From: Piper betle
Lineage: Eukaryota; Streptophyta; Magnoliopsida; Piperales; Piperaceae
Length of the DNA stretch: 64,000 bases
Direction: 5' to 3'
NCBI GenBank assembly: GCA_033002965.1
Contig: JAURVB010012882.1
Location: forward strand, 83,287 to 147,286
The notes below the pieces were generated by a model that had not been told where the DNA came from, made no database searches, and saw only the letters and a list, made by a program, of their open reading frames with translations. Positions within the stretch are counted from its first letter, which is position 1. Every line of letters begins with the position of its first letter. Made by a program: the position numbers and the translations under genes. Positions 1 to 12,207 of the stretch are shown here, piece by piece.

Positions 1-1331
1 CTTCTTTGTTCCGAGTTGTACAAACACTGTGCGAGTGTTGTCAAAAAGGAAGTTCCAAATGGCTTTAGAAGTACTACTAAGGAAGTTAAATTTGAGGTCA
101 GATTTATTGTTTGTTGAAATTGTGGTTAGAATTTCTCAAGTGCTTATTCACATCTATTTCATTATTTGAGAAAGTAGTATTCTTATAAGTTTTTCTGTTT
201 GTGACAGGACGACACAGAATTCTGGAAGCATCCTCATTACAATGTGCAGAAGCTTTTGTTTCCTACAACTACAGAGCCTATATTTGAGGTATGGTATTTT
301 TTTCTTTCCCTTCATGTACCATGGAAAATTTTGAAAATAAACTGCCAACTCTTACTTTTTTAAACATGTGAGGGTGGTATGCAGATTTACAGACGTTGGG
401 TCTTATTGTTTGTGGATAAGATTATAAGAGCATGATAAGTAATTGTGTGCTTGATTGTGATACCTCTTTTTTATCAACATTTCTTTTATCTAATGTTTGT
501 TTTTTGTGTTAATAAACATTTACCATGTTTGCCATGGATTTACATATTTGAAGTTTCGTTTTTTTCTGGATAAATTTTCAAATATTTGCAGTTCAGAGAA
601 TTGAAATTTGGCTGATTCAGTTGTGACCACTTTTTATTGTGCAGAAAGCAATGGCGCTTTATAAACAACAGAAAGAAGTAAATGTGGAGACCCGCTTATC
701 ATCAGTTCCCAAGGTTGACTTGGAGAAAGTATCCATAGCTGAGAATGCGGAGGTTGTGGTGCCCTCTGATAATATTTCAAATGCCATGGAACAGGAAAAA
801 CAGATGGGAACTCCTACTGCTAATTCACCAAATGCCATGGAACAGGAAAAGCAGATGGAATCTCCTGCTGCTAATTCACCAAATGCCATGGAACAGGGAG
901 AGCAGATCAGATCACCTTCTGTTAATTCACCAAATGCCATGGAACAGGAAGAGCTGATGGGATTACCCACTGTTAATTCTCCATATGGCGTGGGACAGGT
1001 AAAGAAGTTGGGATTGTCGGATGATAATTCCTCTAATGCCATGGAACATGAAGAACAAATGGGAGTTGATGGTGATAATTCATTAGTTCCCGAATCTGAA
1101 CCGCACAAGCTACCTCAAACCTCAGATGAATTCACCGAGCATCCTGCAAAGGATCTTGAATCACCTGATGGGCAGGGCAATTCTGATCCTCAAGATGATC
1201 CTTCTGATCTGAAGGAAAAGGACGGTGAAAGTATTGGTTGTCCTGATGCTTGCGTGGCTATGTTGCTAGAGTCGATTGAGTGTACGGTAAATTTAAGTCG
1301 GATACATCATTCGCCCAAAAATACACATTGA
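1..1331 (+). CDS. 3' part of an unrecognised plant gene with a 17-residue tandem repeat
   Basis: Three exons in one phase-0 frame can be read: 1-96 (entering from outside the window), 208-288 and 645-1331, with AG acceptors at 207 and 644 and GT donors at 97 and 289. The second exon encodes a compact segment containing EFWKHPHYNVQKLLFP. The last exon is acidic and holds six imperfect copies of a 17-residue unit, NSPNAMEQEKQMxxPxx, at 772-1077, followed by an acidic tail rich in D, E, S and P and a TGA at 1329-1331. The repeat has the look of a disordered region. A GTAAAT at 1286 could be a donor, so the true C terminus may lie elsewhere, but no good downstream exon was found. I do not recognise the family and assign no function. 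Confidence that this is coding is fair because all three exons stay open and in phase. Confidence 0.6.
772..1077 (+). repeat. 51-bp coding minisatellite, six copies
   Basis: Six consecutive units of 51 bp, each centred on a sequence like AATGCCATGGAACAGG, encode the 17-residue repeat of the gene above. Copies 1 to 4 and 6 keep the NAMEQ or NAMEH core. Copy 5 has drifted (YGVGQ). The period is a multiple of three, so copy-number change leaves the frame intact. The antisense strand is also open across the array, a by-product of the repeat composition. Confidence 0.85.
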
Positions 1332-1739
1332 GACAATTATTTATCTTATTCAATGTTAGGTTTTATCATTGTTGGCCATGCCCACGTTTTTCTTCCACGC
1401 CCTGTGCCTCCTGCATATTAGTTCAATGTTGGGCCTTGCTTTTGCATTGCATTGGACGTGCAGTGAGGATACAGCAAAAAATCACTCACATATATTGGTG
1501 GCCGTCATCATTTGTTGTGAGCACATGAAATCATGGCATTTGATTTGAGCTACTCCCGTCGAGGTGTTGCTATCATATGTCGTATTAATCTCCATTAAGT
1601 TCCCTTACGTGTGATTATGATTAACCCCTTGGCCTGGTTGAGGGTAAGATGCCAGGTTAAGTGAGAAATATTGCCGCCATATTTCAATTCTTTTGGCCTT
1701 TAAATATGTTCTGTACGTAGGGTTCAATTGAGTGAGCCA
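1332..1739. other. 3' flank, no gene seen
   Basis: Probable 3' UTR and spacer of the gene ending at 1331. No open frame or repeat that I can support. Confidence 0.4.
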
Positions 1740-2215
1740 GCTGGAGTATTTAGCTTGGCTCAGCTAACTCGACCAGACTCGACATTTAAATGCTCGACTC
1801 GGGCTCGAAATCGTACGAGCCGAGCGGAATAATGGTTGTGTTCGACTCGGCTCGACTCAGTTGTAACTCGAACTCGACTCGTAGTTCGACTCGGATTCGA
1901 TTTGATCAAATTATATAATTATAGCCGTTATATTATATTTTATTTATTTATTTATTTATTTATATCATATATATATATATATATATAAAATATAATAATC
2001 ATAGGCTAAAATAAATGAGATGGTAAGTATACCTTGAGTGATAAATCAGTTCGAGTATGATTTGAACTCGAGTCGAGTTCGAACTCATCGGAAAGATATC
2101 GATTCGAAACTCGAGTAAATCGTATGTCATCGAAACTCGGTAATCGCATCTCGAGTCGAAGTTTCGACTCGTATTCGAGCCGAGTTACGAACACATAGTT
2201 GAGCTCAGCTCGCTC
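1740..2215. mobile_element. Non-autonomous repeat with CTCGACTCG-type inverted ends and AT core
   Basis: About 190 bp of sequence built from variants of CTCGACTCG and GGCTCGA is followed by an AT core with TTTA repeats (about 1940-1965) and a TA run (about 1966-1986). A second CTCGAGTCG-rich stretch then runs to about 2215 in roughly the reverse complement of the first. The outer ends (GAGTGAGCCAGCTGGAG near 1730-1746 and the complement of GAGCTCAGCTCGCTCAGC near 2200-2217) pair only imperfectly. This looks like a MITE-like DNA element with long degenerate inverted ends. No coding capacity was seen, and the family and target-site duplication were not established. Confidence 0.6.
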
Positions 2216-3001
2216 AGCACAATCTTAAAACACTATCTGTAAGTATCATAAAATATGCTAGGCACGCGGTGAATATGTAGAAGCAGCGAATAATGGTGGT
2301 TGAATTCTCATCTATTTATAGGCTGCAAGCGATTGGTTGGTTTATCATTTTATGTATCCGTTTTCAGATTAGATTGAACGAAATTCATTTCCAATTTAAA
2401 TCAAAACTCGATAATCTGAGTTATACAATTCATGACGAAAACTAGTAATTTGTGCAATTTTAAGCTCCTAAAAAGCCGTGAGCCTTTCTTTCAATTGGTA
2501 TCGTTATTTCCTCCGAGCTGCTTGCTTCAAATCGACAGCCCAGAAGCTTTTTGATGGCTACAAGATGGAAGAATAGTAGGGCAATGCGTCAACCTCCTCT
2601 TCTGCATTTGTTTTCCTTTTTCTAGGGCTTTCCCATTTTGCATTTTTCTATTCCCTTCAATACATCTTGCCTTCTATTTATCACCTCATTGAGGATGTAG
2701 CAAGTAAGGAAGATCAATCACGTAACAAACCAAAGAATACCAAAGTTGTAAAAAATCAAATCGAGCTATATTAGCAATATATTGAAACAAATTGAATGGC
2801 CGAAAATCCATTCGCACCATATTTACATGATTTACATTGCCAGCTTGACCACCCAAGCTTTATTAAGATTGAAAATTTTCCAACAAAAAATGGAAAGAAC
2901 CAATAAAAGAGAGAATTCATTCTTTTCTTTTTGCTGACCTACGTGTTGTGAGAAAGGATTTACCTGTTAGAATTCAATGGAAATCTTGGTTAGCACTGCC
3001 T
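2216..3001. other. Spacer and 3' flank of the SET-domain gene
   Basis: AT-rich sequence between two convergent genes. The part next to 3001 is probably the 3' UTR of the minus-strand methyltransferase. No further gene seen. Confidence 0.4.
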
Positions 3002-6000
3002 TTAATTCATAAACTTCCGGCAGTTGGGAGCCTTACAAAGACACGGGACTCTACACTCATCCGATTCATCAGGATCGAATAAATAATCGTACCTGCCAAA
3101 CACAAACCAGAACATATGAAGCTTGTTCTCATAGCATGAACTAAAACTCATTTCAGCAGCCTCTTAGACATGGCAAAATCACAATGGCATCGAAAAAGAT
3201 ACAAAGCAACATTTTTCCCATTCCCACTAGTGGTAAACAGAAAATAAGTAATGCCCATTTTGAAAAATCCGAACTCATAATATAAGGGCAACTGAAAATC
3301 ATAGAAATTTCAAAATACTAGCTTTACTTGGGGACCATGGAGCTAAGAATCTACAAGTCCAAAGCCACTCTAGCCAATCAAAGACATCTACCTTATCAAA
3401 TAATATTCCGATTTTTCATTTCTTCAAAAAATTAGATTTTCAAACAATTTAATAAGATCTGATTGTCATATCATCCCATCCTTGCACTACAAATGCCACT
3501 ACCGGAGAAATATGACAGTGCACTTACGTTAGCTCGTCGCCAGCAACAACATTTGTCTTTGCAATGAGTACAATGCGACTTTCTTCACCACCCACACTCA
3601 TGATCCTTGCATAGCAATTAGGATTGCACTGTTTACCCAAAAAATTCATTGGTCAAGGCTCAAGCATGGCTAGGAAACAGAGAGATTAATAAACCATGAT
3701 ACCCAACCACAGTTGCTGGATGAAGCCTATGTCTGGAAAGCATTACAGGACAGAGAGTCCCCACATATCAAATACCCCATACCAGAATCTAGGCTTCGCA
3801 TTTTCTGTTGCTTACCGAGTGATTTATCAACCGTGCAATATTCCCTTTATCAGTAGCATCAACTACTACTTCCTCACTGATTTTGAACAACTGCAGAGAC
3901 AGAGGAGATGAAAATGTCAAAAAAAACTTCTCTGATCAAGATTACAATTATCATGTGGAGTAAAAACCACAGAAAATACTCATCTGGGATGCTCTAGCTC
4001 ATAGAAACAAGACTAGAACAACCAAATTATTATTTTTTTCAAGATAACTTTCTGAAAAATCAACTAGATATAAACTACTGAAAACATACAGGGAGGCAAC
4101 TAAATAACATTGTTTACAACATCAACAGGCATTTAGCTGTCTTGGTATATGTAAAATGGTTATAGCCTCTGACTAGAATATCATAATAAGAGAAAAGAAG
4201 ATTCTCACATAGCAATCTTTCCCTTCCAAGCGGTACCGAGCTTCTCTCAAATCAGCAACACTGCGCCTCACTTGTTCACCTCGATATTCAAGAACCTGCA
4301 GTTGACTTATGTTACATCATGATATCCGCCAACTACAGCACACATGTAAAACAGATCCAATAGAACCATCATTTGCAAAGGCCATCGTGATGATACTGAA
4401 TAAACAGATAATGTAATTGTATCCAACATCAGAAGAATACCAAGTATTTAAACCGAGAAACCAATATCCACATACTCCCATATAACCAAGTCCCCTAAAA
4501 CTCAGCCTAACAAGAGCCGTATTCAGAAAGCTGAAATTTTCTGTTCCTAAGAAACACCATTTTTTTGGAGACAACACAATGGGAAAAGTAAATTATTACA
4601 ATGATGTCAAATGACGTCTCATTTCCCGCTTTGAGAATTGTGCAAAAAGGGTAGACGGTGTAAAATTTTCCTATAACTTTGCTAAGGTTTTGCATCTACT
4701 TGAACGCTAGAGCAATTAATATCTGGCAACCAAGTCCAACAAAGAGAAATCGAGAAGTACCATTTCTCCTTCTTGAATGTTCCTCCGAGCAAATAGACCC
4801 CACCCATGTATCCCAGACCTACCACAACAAACACGCTTGTGCTCCGTTTGCTGAAAAATGACAGCACACAAATGAGACTTGATAAGAGAACATGTGACTG
4901 ATCGTGAAAGTTCCAAACATACGACAACAATGGATGATTACCTGCAAGTTATGAAGTCGCTCTCTGAAAGTAGAAAATGACCTAGGATCCTTTTCTTCCT
5001 GCCCATCGAAAAATACCAAATGCAAAAATTATTGAACATGCTAATATAAATTATAAAAAAGACATTGAAGTTAGCTTGAACAGTAATGACTAATAAATAT
5101 TGGATTAGCAAGAATTCTTACCCTGAAAGTATTAAAGCTTGCAAGGTCAACTAAAGAATGGCTACATGATCCTGATACTCTGTGAGCAAATGCTTCTTCT
5201 GGCTTCCTTAGACAAGCCTGTGTGAAAATATATATTACAAAAATAAGGTATGCTAATAACAAGCACAAAGGCCAACAATCCTACCAAGAAGACTACTAAA
5301 AATAAAGAATCACATAATACTAGCCCATAAACAAAGTGTACTTGATCGCATAATAACTCAATCTGCACTATCATGCACATATCATCATCGAGACCCTCAT
5401 CTCACACATCATAGTGGGGGATGCAGAAAAAGGAAGCCATCTCATGATTGAGCATACCAGTCAAGACTCAAAACAGAACATTCAATCAGAAGAGGTGAAC
5501 AAGTCAAAACATTTTAATTTGGTTTTCTACCTTGTTTCCTATTTTCTTATAGATCCGGCATCTTGCAGCCCCAGAAGACTCAGGATGCTCGGGCTCAAGC
5601 TCAGCATCATCAGTTTGTAAGCTTGAATCAACCACTGGTCTTTTCGATGAAATTAATCTTGACCCAGCTAGCTTCTCTTTCTTGTTAAGCATGCTTTTAG
5701 TGGCAAAAGTCCCAAGCGGTGTCTGTATGACTAAAACAGAATCTGGACTAGGAGCTCTAAATATGAAGACAATAGCAGCATTAATAGAGCAATAAGACTA
5801 TAAGAATAATACAGAAATAGAGTAGGAAAGGTGAAAAAACAAAATGGGACCCCAACAACCTATTAAATCAAATAGCTTACTTGTGAAAGGAACAGTATGA
5901 AATCATCTTCGTAATTTGTTTCCCATTCTTCTCCAAGCAATGCAACTGAGCATATAAAGGAACATCCATAACTAAAAAAGCAAAAATTTCTCATACACAA

Positions 6001-9000
6001 AAAAAGAGGTATAGCAAGAGAAAGCTAAAAACTGAAGCAGCTTAAGGCCTATATCTCCAAAAGTGAAGACATTAACTTTTGAATAACCTGGACAAAGATA
6101 ATAGCACATCAATAAGCTGACTACACAAGCAGCTGCATTTCATTTGAAAGCAACTGAGTAGTATATGACTTTCACATATTAAAGAATGAAAACAAATCTA
6201 AATAGAAATGAATGCTAGAAGACAATATACTCTTTTAAAAATAAAAAAAATCAACCAAAGATCAATTGGACATTGTAAAAAAAATGTATGCCTGGAACTG
6301 AACTAAAAAGAAATAATTCTCGTGTGGTCATCAGGATCTATAAGAGAGTACCTCCATCCGATATCCAGCTCTCGATGCACACATTGCATGATAGTAAGTG
6401 GAGCATCTATAACATTGTGTGCAAGAACCATGCATCTGCTTGCAAATAACACAAACCTACACACAATAGCAATTCGTTAGTCAAACATAAATGTCAAATG
6501 AATAGGCAGGTACAGGAAAATCACACAATAGCCCAACCTTAACAAAGGAATCTGATGAAATCCTTAAAATTCCAATAGCGGGTTCCATTTTTTCGTCACT
6601 TAGAAAAGAAACCTCTGGTTGAAACCATGCACATGTCACGTGTACCCATAGGGAATCAATATCTGTTGGTTTCAATGCTCCTCCTATTGGCATAACAATG
6701 GCAGTTAAGTTTCTGACTATAACTAATTTACAAATAACAGAAAGATCACCAAACTAGGCAGGTCAAAAGGTAACATGATAAAGCCTAGGCATACACCTTT
6801 AACTGGGCAAAGGCAGCACTCTCGCTTCTCATTAGGTGTTTCACATGTTCGACATACCCACGAAGTGAAATCACGTACATTTCTAGCCCCATAACATTCT
6901 TGGTGAACAGCAATTTGACACCTAAACAGAAACCAAAGAATTCACCCAGGAAAAGTGTGATAATTACTGATAACAGTTGCTGCATTAACATTAAAAGTCT
7001 AACCATGTCTCAAAGCATTAACATATTGAGGTTCAAAAATCAACATATGGCGTATTACTTAATTTCTATGGCAGCTATTAGAGATCTTAAAATATTTGTT
7101 AGAATATAGACTATTCAGGTGCTTGGCTAATATAATAAGACACATGAACAGTACACTGTCTAGTTCAAGAATTTGAGGCTATTCTATTCTTGTCTAAAAC
7201 AAAAATTTGGTCACTGAAAGCTTCTTAACCATGTCCATGTCTGCAGCTTTACTCAATATGGAACTAGGAAATACAAACATGATTGCACAGATCATTTCTA
7301 CCCCTCTAAAGTCTACACATGTTTAAACTCTTTACAAGACAACCGAAATCCCCATAGAAGCTCATCGATCAATAAAACCATAAGACCAAGCATTTCTATC
7401 CCAAGATTTCCAGCCTATGCATTTCCAGCAGTTAGATCAAACCTGTTACAAATGATTATTTTATTGTAATCCCAGTCTTCAACCCATCTGCATATAGCAC
7501 ATCTCTCTGTTGTCCACTTAGGGCAAACGGGATCATATTTCTCTACAGAAAGATACTACTGTCAGTATGACTAGAAACACCACTACTACAAGTAGATGAA
7601 TGAAATTAATTGTGTAGAAACTGTCATAAAAGTTTACCTTGTAAAAAGGCAAGCAACTTTTGCTTCCGTTGTTTTAAAGAAGGCTTCTTAACCACATTCA
7701 ACGAGGCAAGTGTTTGGTATTCCGAAATCTACAACAGTGTTTTGCATTTAAAACGATCAGGCTGGTAAACTAAAAGAAGTTTGCAAAAGAATTAACAACT
7801 AACAAACATAAATTATTTACTCAAAGCTAATAAAAGTAAGGTATTTAAAAAAAATTATATTTGATGCATGTCTACACAAACTTCACGCCATCTAATAGAT
7901 GACGAAGTCAAAAGGTTTTCTTTTTAAAAGAGAAGATGAAGCCAAAAGATTAATGTGCAATTCATGTCACCAATCCTGACAAGATAAGAAGGGGATAAGT
8001 AACATAACTGATAAATGCGAACATATCATATCTTAAACAAGGCTACATTAGTGAACAGGTTAGAGGTGTCATCAGCTTGATGGTCCAAAATGTAGGAGAT
8101 ACTTGCATCAAAATTATCAGAACACTGTACTCTTTACCTGGAAGTACAGAAACAGGACACAGGTACTGACATTCACTAACATCAACCTTCCACTTCTCAA
8201 AGAAAGTTGAAAAATTGAACCAAATATCAAGCGTATGTACTCTAACACAAATCACATTGTAACAAAAGAATTGCTAACAACTATTACTCTCTTTAAAACT
8301 GGTGAAACTGAGGTACAAAGTACAAACCCATTGCTCCAGTGGTCGTATTGATCCTTTAACAAAAACGCAAGCCTTCCAGTTCTTCTTTTTGAACCAGTAT
8401 GGCGTTCCCAATCATTCAGTGTTCGCTTTTCCAACCCACAAAAACCACACTTGCATACAACTCTGGAAGTCAACAATAGACATTAAGACCCACCATCACT
8501 TTTGTACTCTTTTAATGAACACATTTAAACTAGTACCACATAAAGGATGACATCTTTCAACACAAACAATCCGTCGTAAGTGTTTAAAGCATTAAATTTC
8601 AACAGTGGTTCTTTGGGAAAAGATAAAATTTGAGAAGAACTGTTTACGATAGCTAGGGTATGTTCAAAAGAAATCACCCATCAGTCATGAAGAGATGATA
8701 TACTGTTTGGCAATTAATTAAAGATGAAGAGGAAGGTCAAAAAGGACGTGCATGGAAGCAGTGGAAAGATGCAGGGACTACACAGATAAATAGAGTGACA
8801 AAATGAGATCTCCTTCTAACCCAATCACTTCGAGTTCAGATGGATTTAGGAGAATATTTATGTTTGCACTACAAGAATATTCCAATTGTTGAGTATTTAC
8901 ATCTTTCGAAACAATAGATGATCACCTAGAGATACTGTTATTATGTTTGAAACAGAACTGGCTCACTTAGATGATACTTACAAATGTGAAGCAGGATAAT

Positions 9001-12000
9001 ATATCCCCTTGATGCCAAAGCAGACAATATTTACACTGTTCGGTAGGCTATTCCTCCATTGGACCTGTTCTATCAGTTACAAATATCAGTATCGATTGAA
9101 CAGCTGACAATTATTATTTCAGTTAAATAGAGTAACAATAGATATCACGAATCCATGATACCTAACATGTGATTGCCACTTCTCAGTATCAGATAACTCA
9201 AAGTTAAACTTTGTTTTGCAGTCGGGGCAGTAATAATCAGAATGTTTAAGATCCTGGGCATTTAATCTTTGTTCAGTAAAAATAAGCATTACTAATGTAG
9301 TAATAATAGCCAAAATATACTAGAACAGACAATATGACCAAACCTTAAAGTTTTTCCAGCAAGATTTGTCACAATCTGCATGAACCCAAACTTTGCACCC
9401 ATCACAGAGTATCTACATCAACAAGGCTTCGATTCAGTCATTTCAACTGTATTCTCACAGATATAGAACAAAGAACAAGTTTCTAACCCAATTTCCTCTA
9501 TCTGAATGATTCCAGATTCTCTTGCATATGCCACAAAATTGTTTAGCCTTCAACAGCTGAAGAGGATGAAACATTACACACCAATTGAACATGCAAAGTT
9601 TGTCCATTAAATTATGAAATAGATGTATCATAGAAAACGCAATGGTAAATCAAACCAACAAACCTTTGTGCAATGTGTGCACACTGGTTGACCTTTACTC
9701 ATGAGTCTCAAATTACCACAGCTTTGACAAGACTTTGACATTTTCTTTCCTCTCTTTATGTCCTGCACAGCAAAACCCAGAACTTACAAGGGAGTAAAAT
9801 GGCACAACCCGCTACAAGAAAATATATAATTCCAATTTATTCAATAATCCCTCTTTGAAACATCAAATCTCTGTATGTACAATTGTGACATCAATTTTTA
9901 CGAAAATTAAATGCTCAACAAATTATTTAGACAATAGGTATTTGCCGGTATCCATTTAGATAGGATCATTAAACACTGGCTTGAGTTAATACCCACAACA
10001 CTTACATATACAAAAGTAAACTTCAAATGGCTATAATCATTCCCACCTAAGCTCAAATGATTGGGAACAGGGATCTTATTGCACCACTTTTGAGTGTAGA
10101 TTATATCAACGCGTAAAACACACATCATCATATCATTCCTATCTGCCCCCATCCAAATCATTTTTGGTTTCCCTTGATCCCTTTTCATCTACAACAGAAG
10201 TTCACATCCTATCTCTTTACAAAAACACTCGAAGATTCCTTCGCACAAGCCCAGTCCAACGTAAACGGGTAAATAGTTCTTATAAATTATTAAAGAATTA
10301 CAAAAATAATAGTACAGCTATCTACAGCCTAGCAACTTCATGCTACAGAAAAAAATGTTATGAAAAAACCACATTGTAAATGATAGAATAAAAATGCATG
10401 ATATAACAGCCACTATTATCTGACAAAATAAAACAAAAGCTCTGTTGACAAACCACCTGTAAACATAGCTCGCAGACCAACTGTCTGTTAAGAACAGCAC
10501 CGTTCCTTTTCTCAATAGGCCGATACTGTAGACCACATCCATCACATGTCCTCACAGATTCAACTTTTCCCTGCAATATCAGCCGAGAATTGATACAGGA
10601 CACTATTCTAATTATGAATTCTTTCACAATCGATGGACTACATCAGCTTATAGCTATACATGTTAATGACGATTATGAGCAGGACTAAGTTTAAAACAAA
10701 CAGAGACCAATACAGATAATACAAAACAAGTTTTTTTTTTTTAAATCCTTGTTCTACAGTAAAAAAATGATGACTCACCAGTTTCCTTGAATAAGGAACT
10801 TCATCTTGGTTATAAATTTATGTCCTTGAGTCGTTCCTGAAGATCGCCCAGAAATAGGAACCTCACACAAATGCATTTCTCCAAAACCGTACTCTGCTAA
10901 AAATGCCTCTTCTATAGCCATTTGAAAATCTTTGACATTGCCCTTATACAATTGCGTCTGCACCCTGAATCTGTAAAAGAGAAGAGGGCACGCTTTACAT
11001 AGAGTGACAAAAATGACCTACAACCAAAGAAAAACGAAGCAATTAAAGAACCAAAATTACCTGTCTAAAAATTCAACGAAGGGAAAAATCATCCCACGTT
11101 TTACCCAGGTAAATTCCTACAGGCGTTCATGGCAGCACAATTTAGAAAAACATTAACCCATAAACGTATATATGATTCATTTTAGGTCACAAAGTGCCAT
11201 TATACGGACGTGCATGTGTGTGTCTTCAAGAGAGAGAGAGAGAGAGATTACCCTCTTTTCACCACTGGCAGAATACCCAAAAAACATGACACAAGAAGCC
11301 CCTGGAATGCAGAACTTGAGAACAGACTCAGGAGCGGACAGCATAGGATCAATCACAATGGCAGGCCAAAAAGGATACTTCTTCCCAGGCTTTGCCCAAA
11401 TAATATCCCCCACCACAAACTCTTCTCGCCGACTGATATCCTTCCTTCTCTCACAGTTTCCTTTCCATGGCTTCTCAGCACAAGCAGGTTCAACGACATG
11501 AACAAACTCCCCATTTCCGAGAGGCGTCCGGCAATTATCTTCAATTGCACCATGACCAAGAACAGATGCTCGTAAACTACAGTGTCTCAAAAACCTCTTA
11601 TCCTCCGAATCACGGAACAATGAGTTGCGTGCTTCGTTCTCTGCTTCACTATAATTACCACTTCTTTGAGCCGAACCTCTCCTTGGGATGATGATACCCA
11701 TTGTCCGAAGGTTCAAGCTTTGGTCTCTTGGAGCTCAATTTGTCGCTCGTATATTCATGAGGAATCGTATTGAGGTCGAAACTAGTTTCAAGCGCCCTGC
11801 TGCCCTTCCCAACCTTCTCCTTCTTCCATGGGTCGATAACGGAGTCGTTAAAGCGGGAAGGGAGTACCTGCACCCGCCCCCGCGACGTCTTCACCAGGGG
11901 CGGCCGGAAAGCGCCGCCGGCGTCGCCCCTCTCCCCGTCGCGGCCCCTCCGCGCCGCCGCCGTCGCCGGCGAGCAGAGCCGACCGGCGCCGCCCTCGAAC

Positions 12001-12207
12001 TCCTCAACAAACCGCCGCCAGAACCCGTCGGAGGGGAACAGAATCCGCCCGCCCCCGGCATTGCTCGCTAGCTTCACCGGGTAGAACCCGTTGCCCGCCG
12101 TGCTCCGCCCCTTCACCCTCGCCGCCGGCCGCCCCTCCTCCTCCTCCTCCTCCCCTCCGCCGCTTCATCGTCGCCATCTTCAACCTCAATTCCCGCTTGA
12201 TGATCAT
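3002..12207 (-). CDS. ATX3/4/5: Histone-lysine N-methyltransferase, trithorax-like ATX3/4/5 type
   Basis: Chromatin enzyme expected to methylate histone H3 lysine 4 in the nucleus. There are 24 exons (high to low): 12207-11252, 11116-11061, 10970-10779, 10570-10457, 9762-9664, 9556-9488, 9412-9344, 9253-9167, 9064-8982, 8462-8328, 7728-7638, 7542-7443, 6921-6797, 6683-6538, 6456-6352, 5945-5881, 5756-5531, 5217-5122, 4998-4942, 4850-4761, 4295-4209, 3890-3816, 3628-3528, 3092-3002; about 1,105 codons. The start MIIKR matches the family start. Domain order: PWWP ([20 protein letters not shown]), Cys-rich pairs, PHD (CGIC, CDGC, CPDC), extended PHD (CAIC to HAMC), SET ([44 protein letters not shown]) and post-SET (CLCKAPNC). 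All SET core motifs are present. The frame breaks at four places: about 12135-12155, 11655-11720, 10811-10819 and 8386-8390 (see findings). Splice phases fit everywhere else. Family certain; which of ATX3, 4 or 5 is not. Confidence 0.95.
11229..11247. repeat. (GA)n microsatellite beside the first splice donor of the methyltransferase gene
   Basis: A GA dinucleotide run on the plus strand reads as a CT tract on the coding strand, starting a few bases after the exon 1 donor at 11251. It therefore sits in the 5' end of intron 1. Confidence 0.85.

Noticed and set aside
659..1108. 149-codon antisense open frame
   Set aside because: It is the mirror of the coding minisatellite; the repeat composition keeps both strands open.
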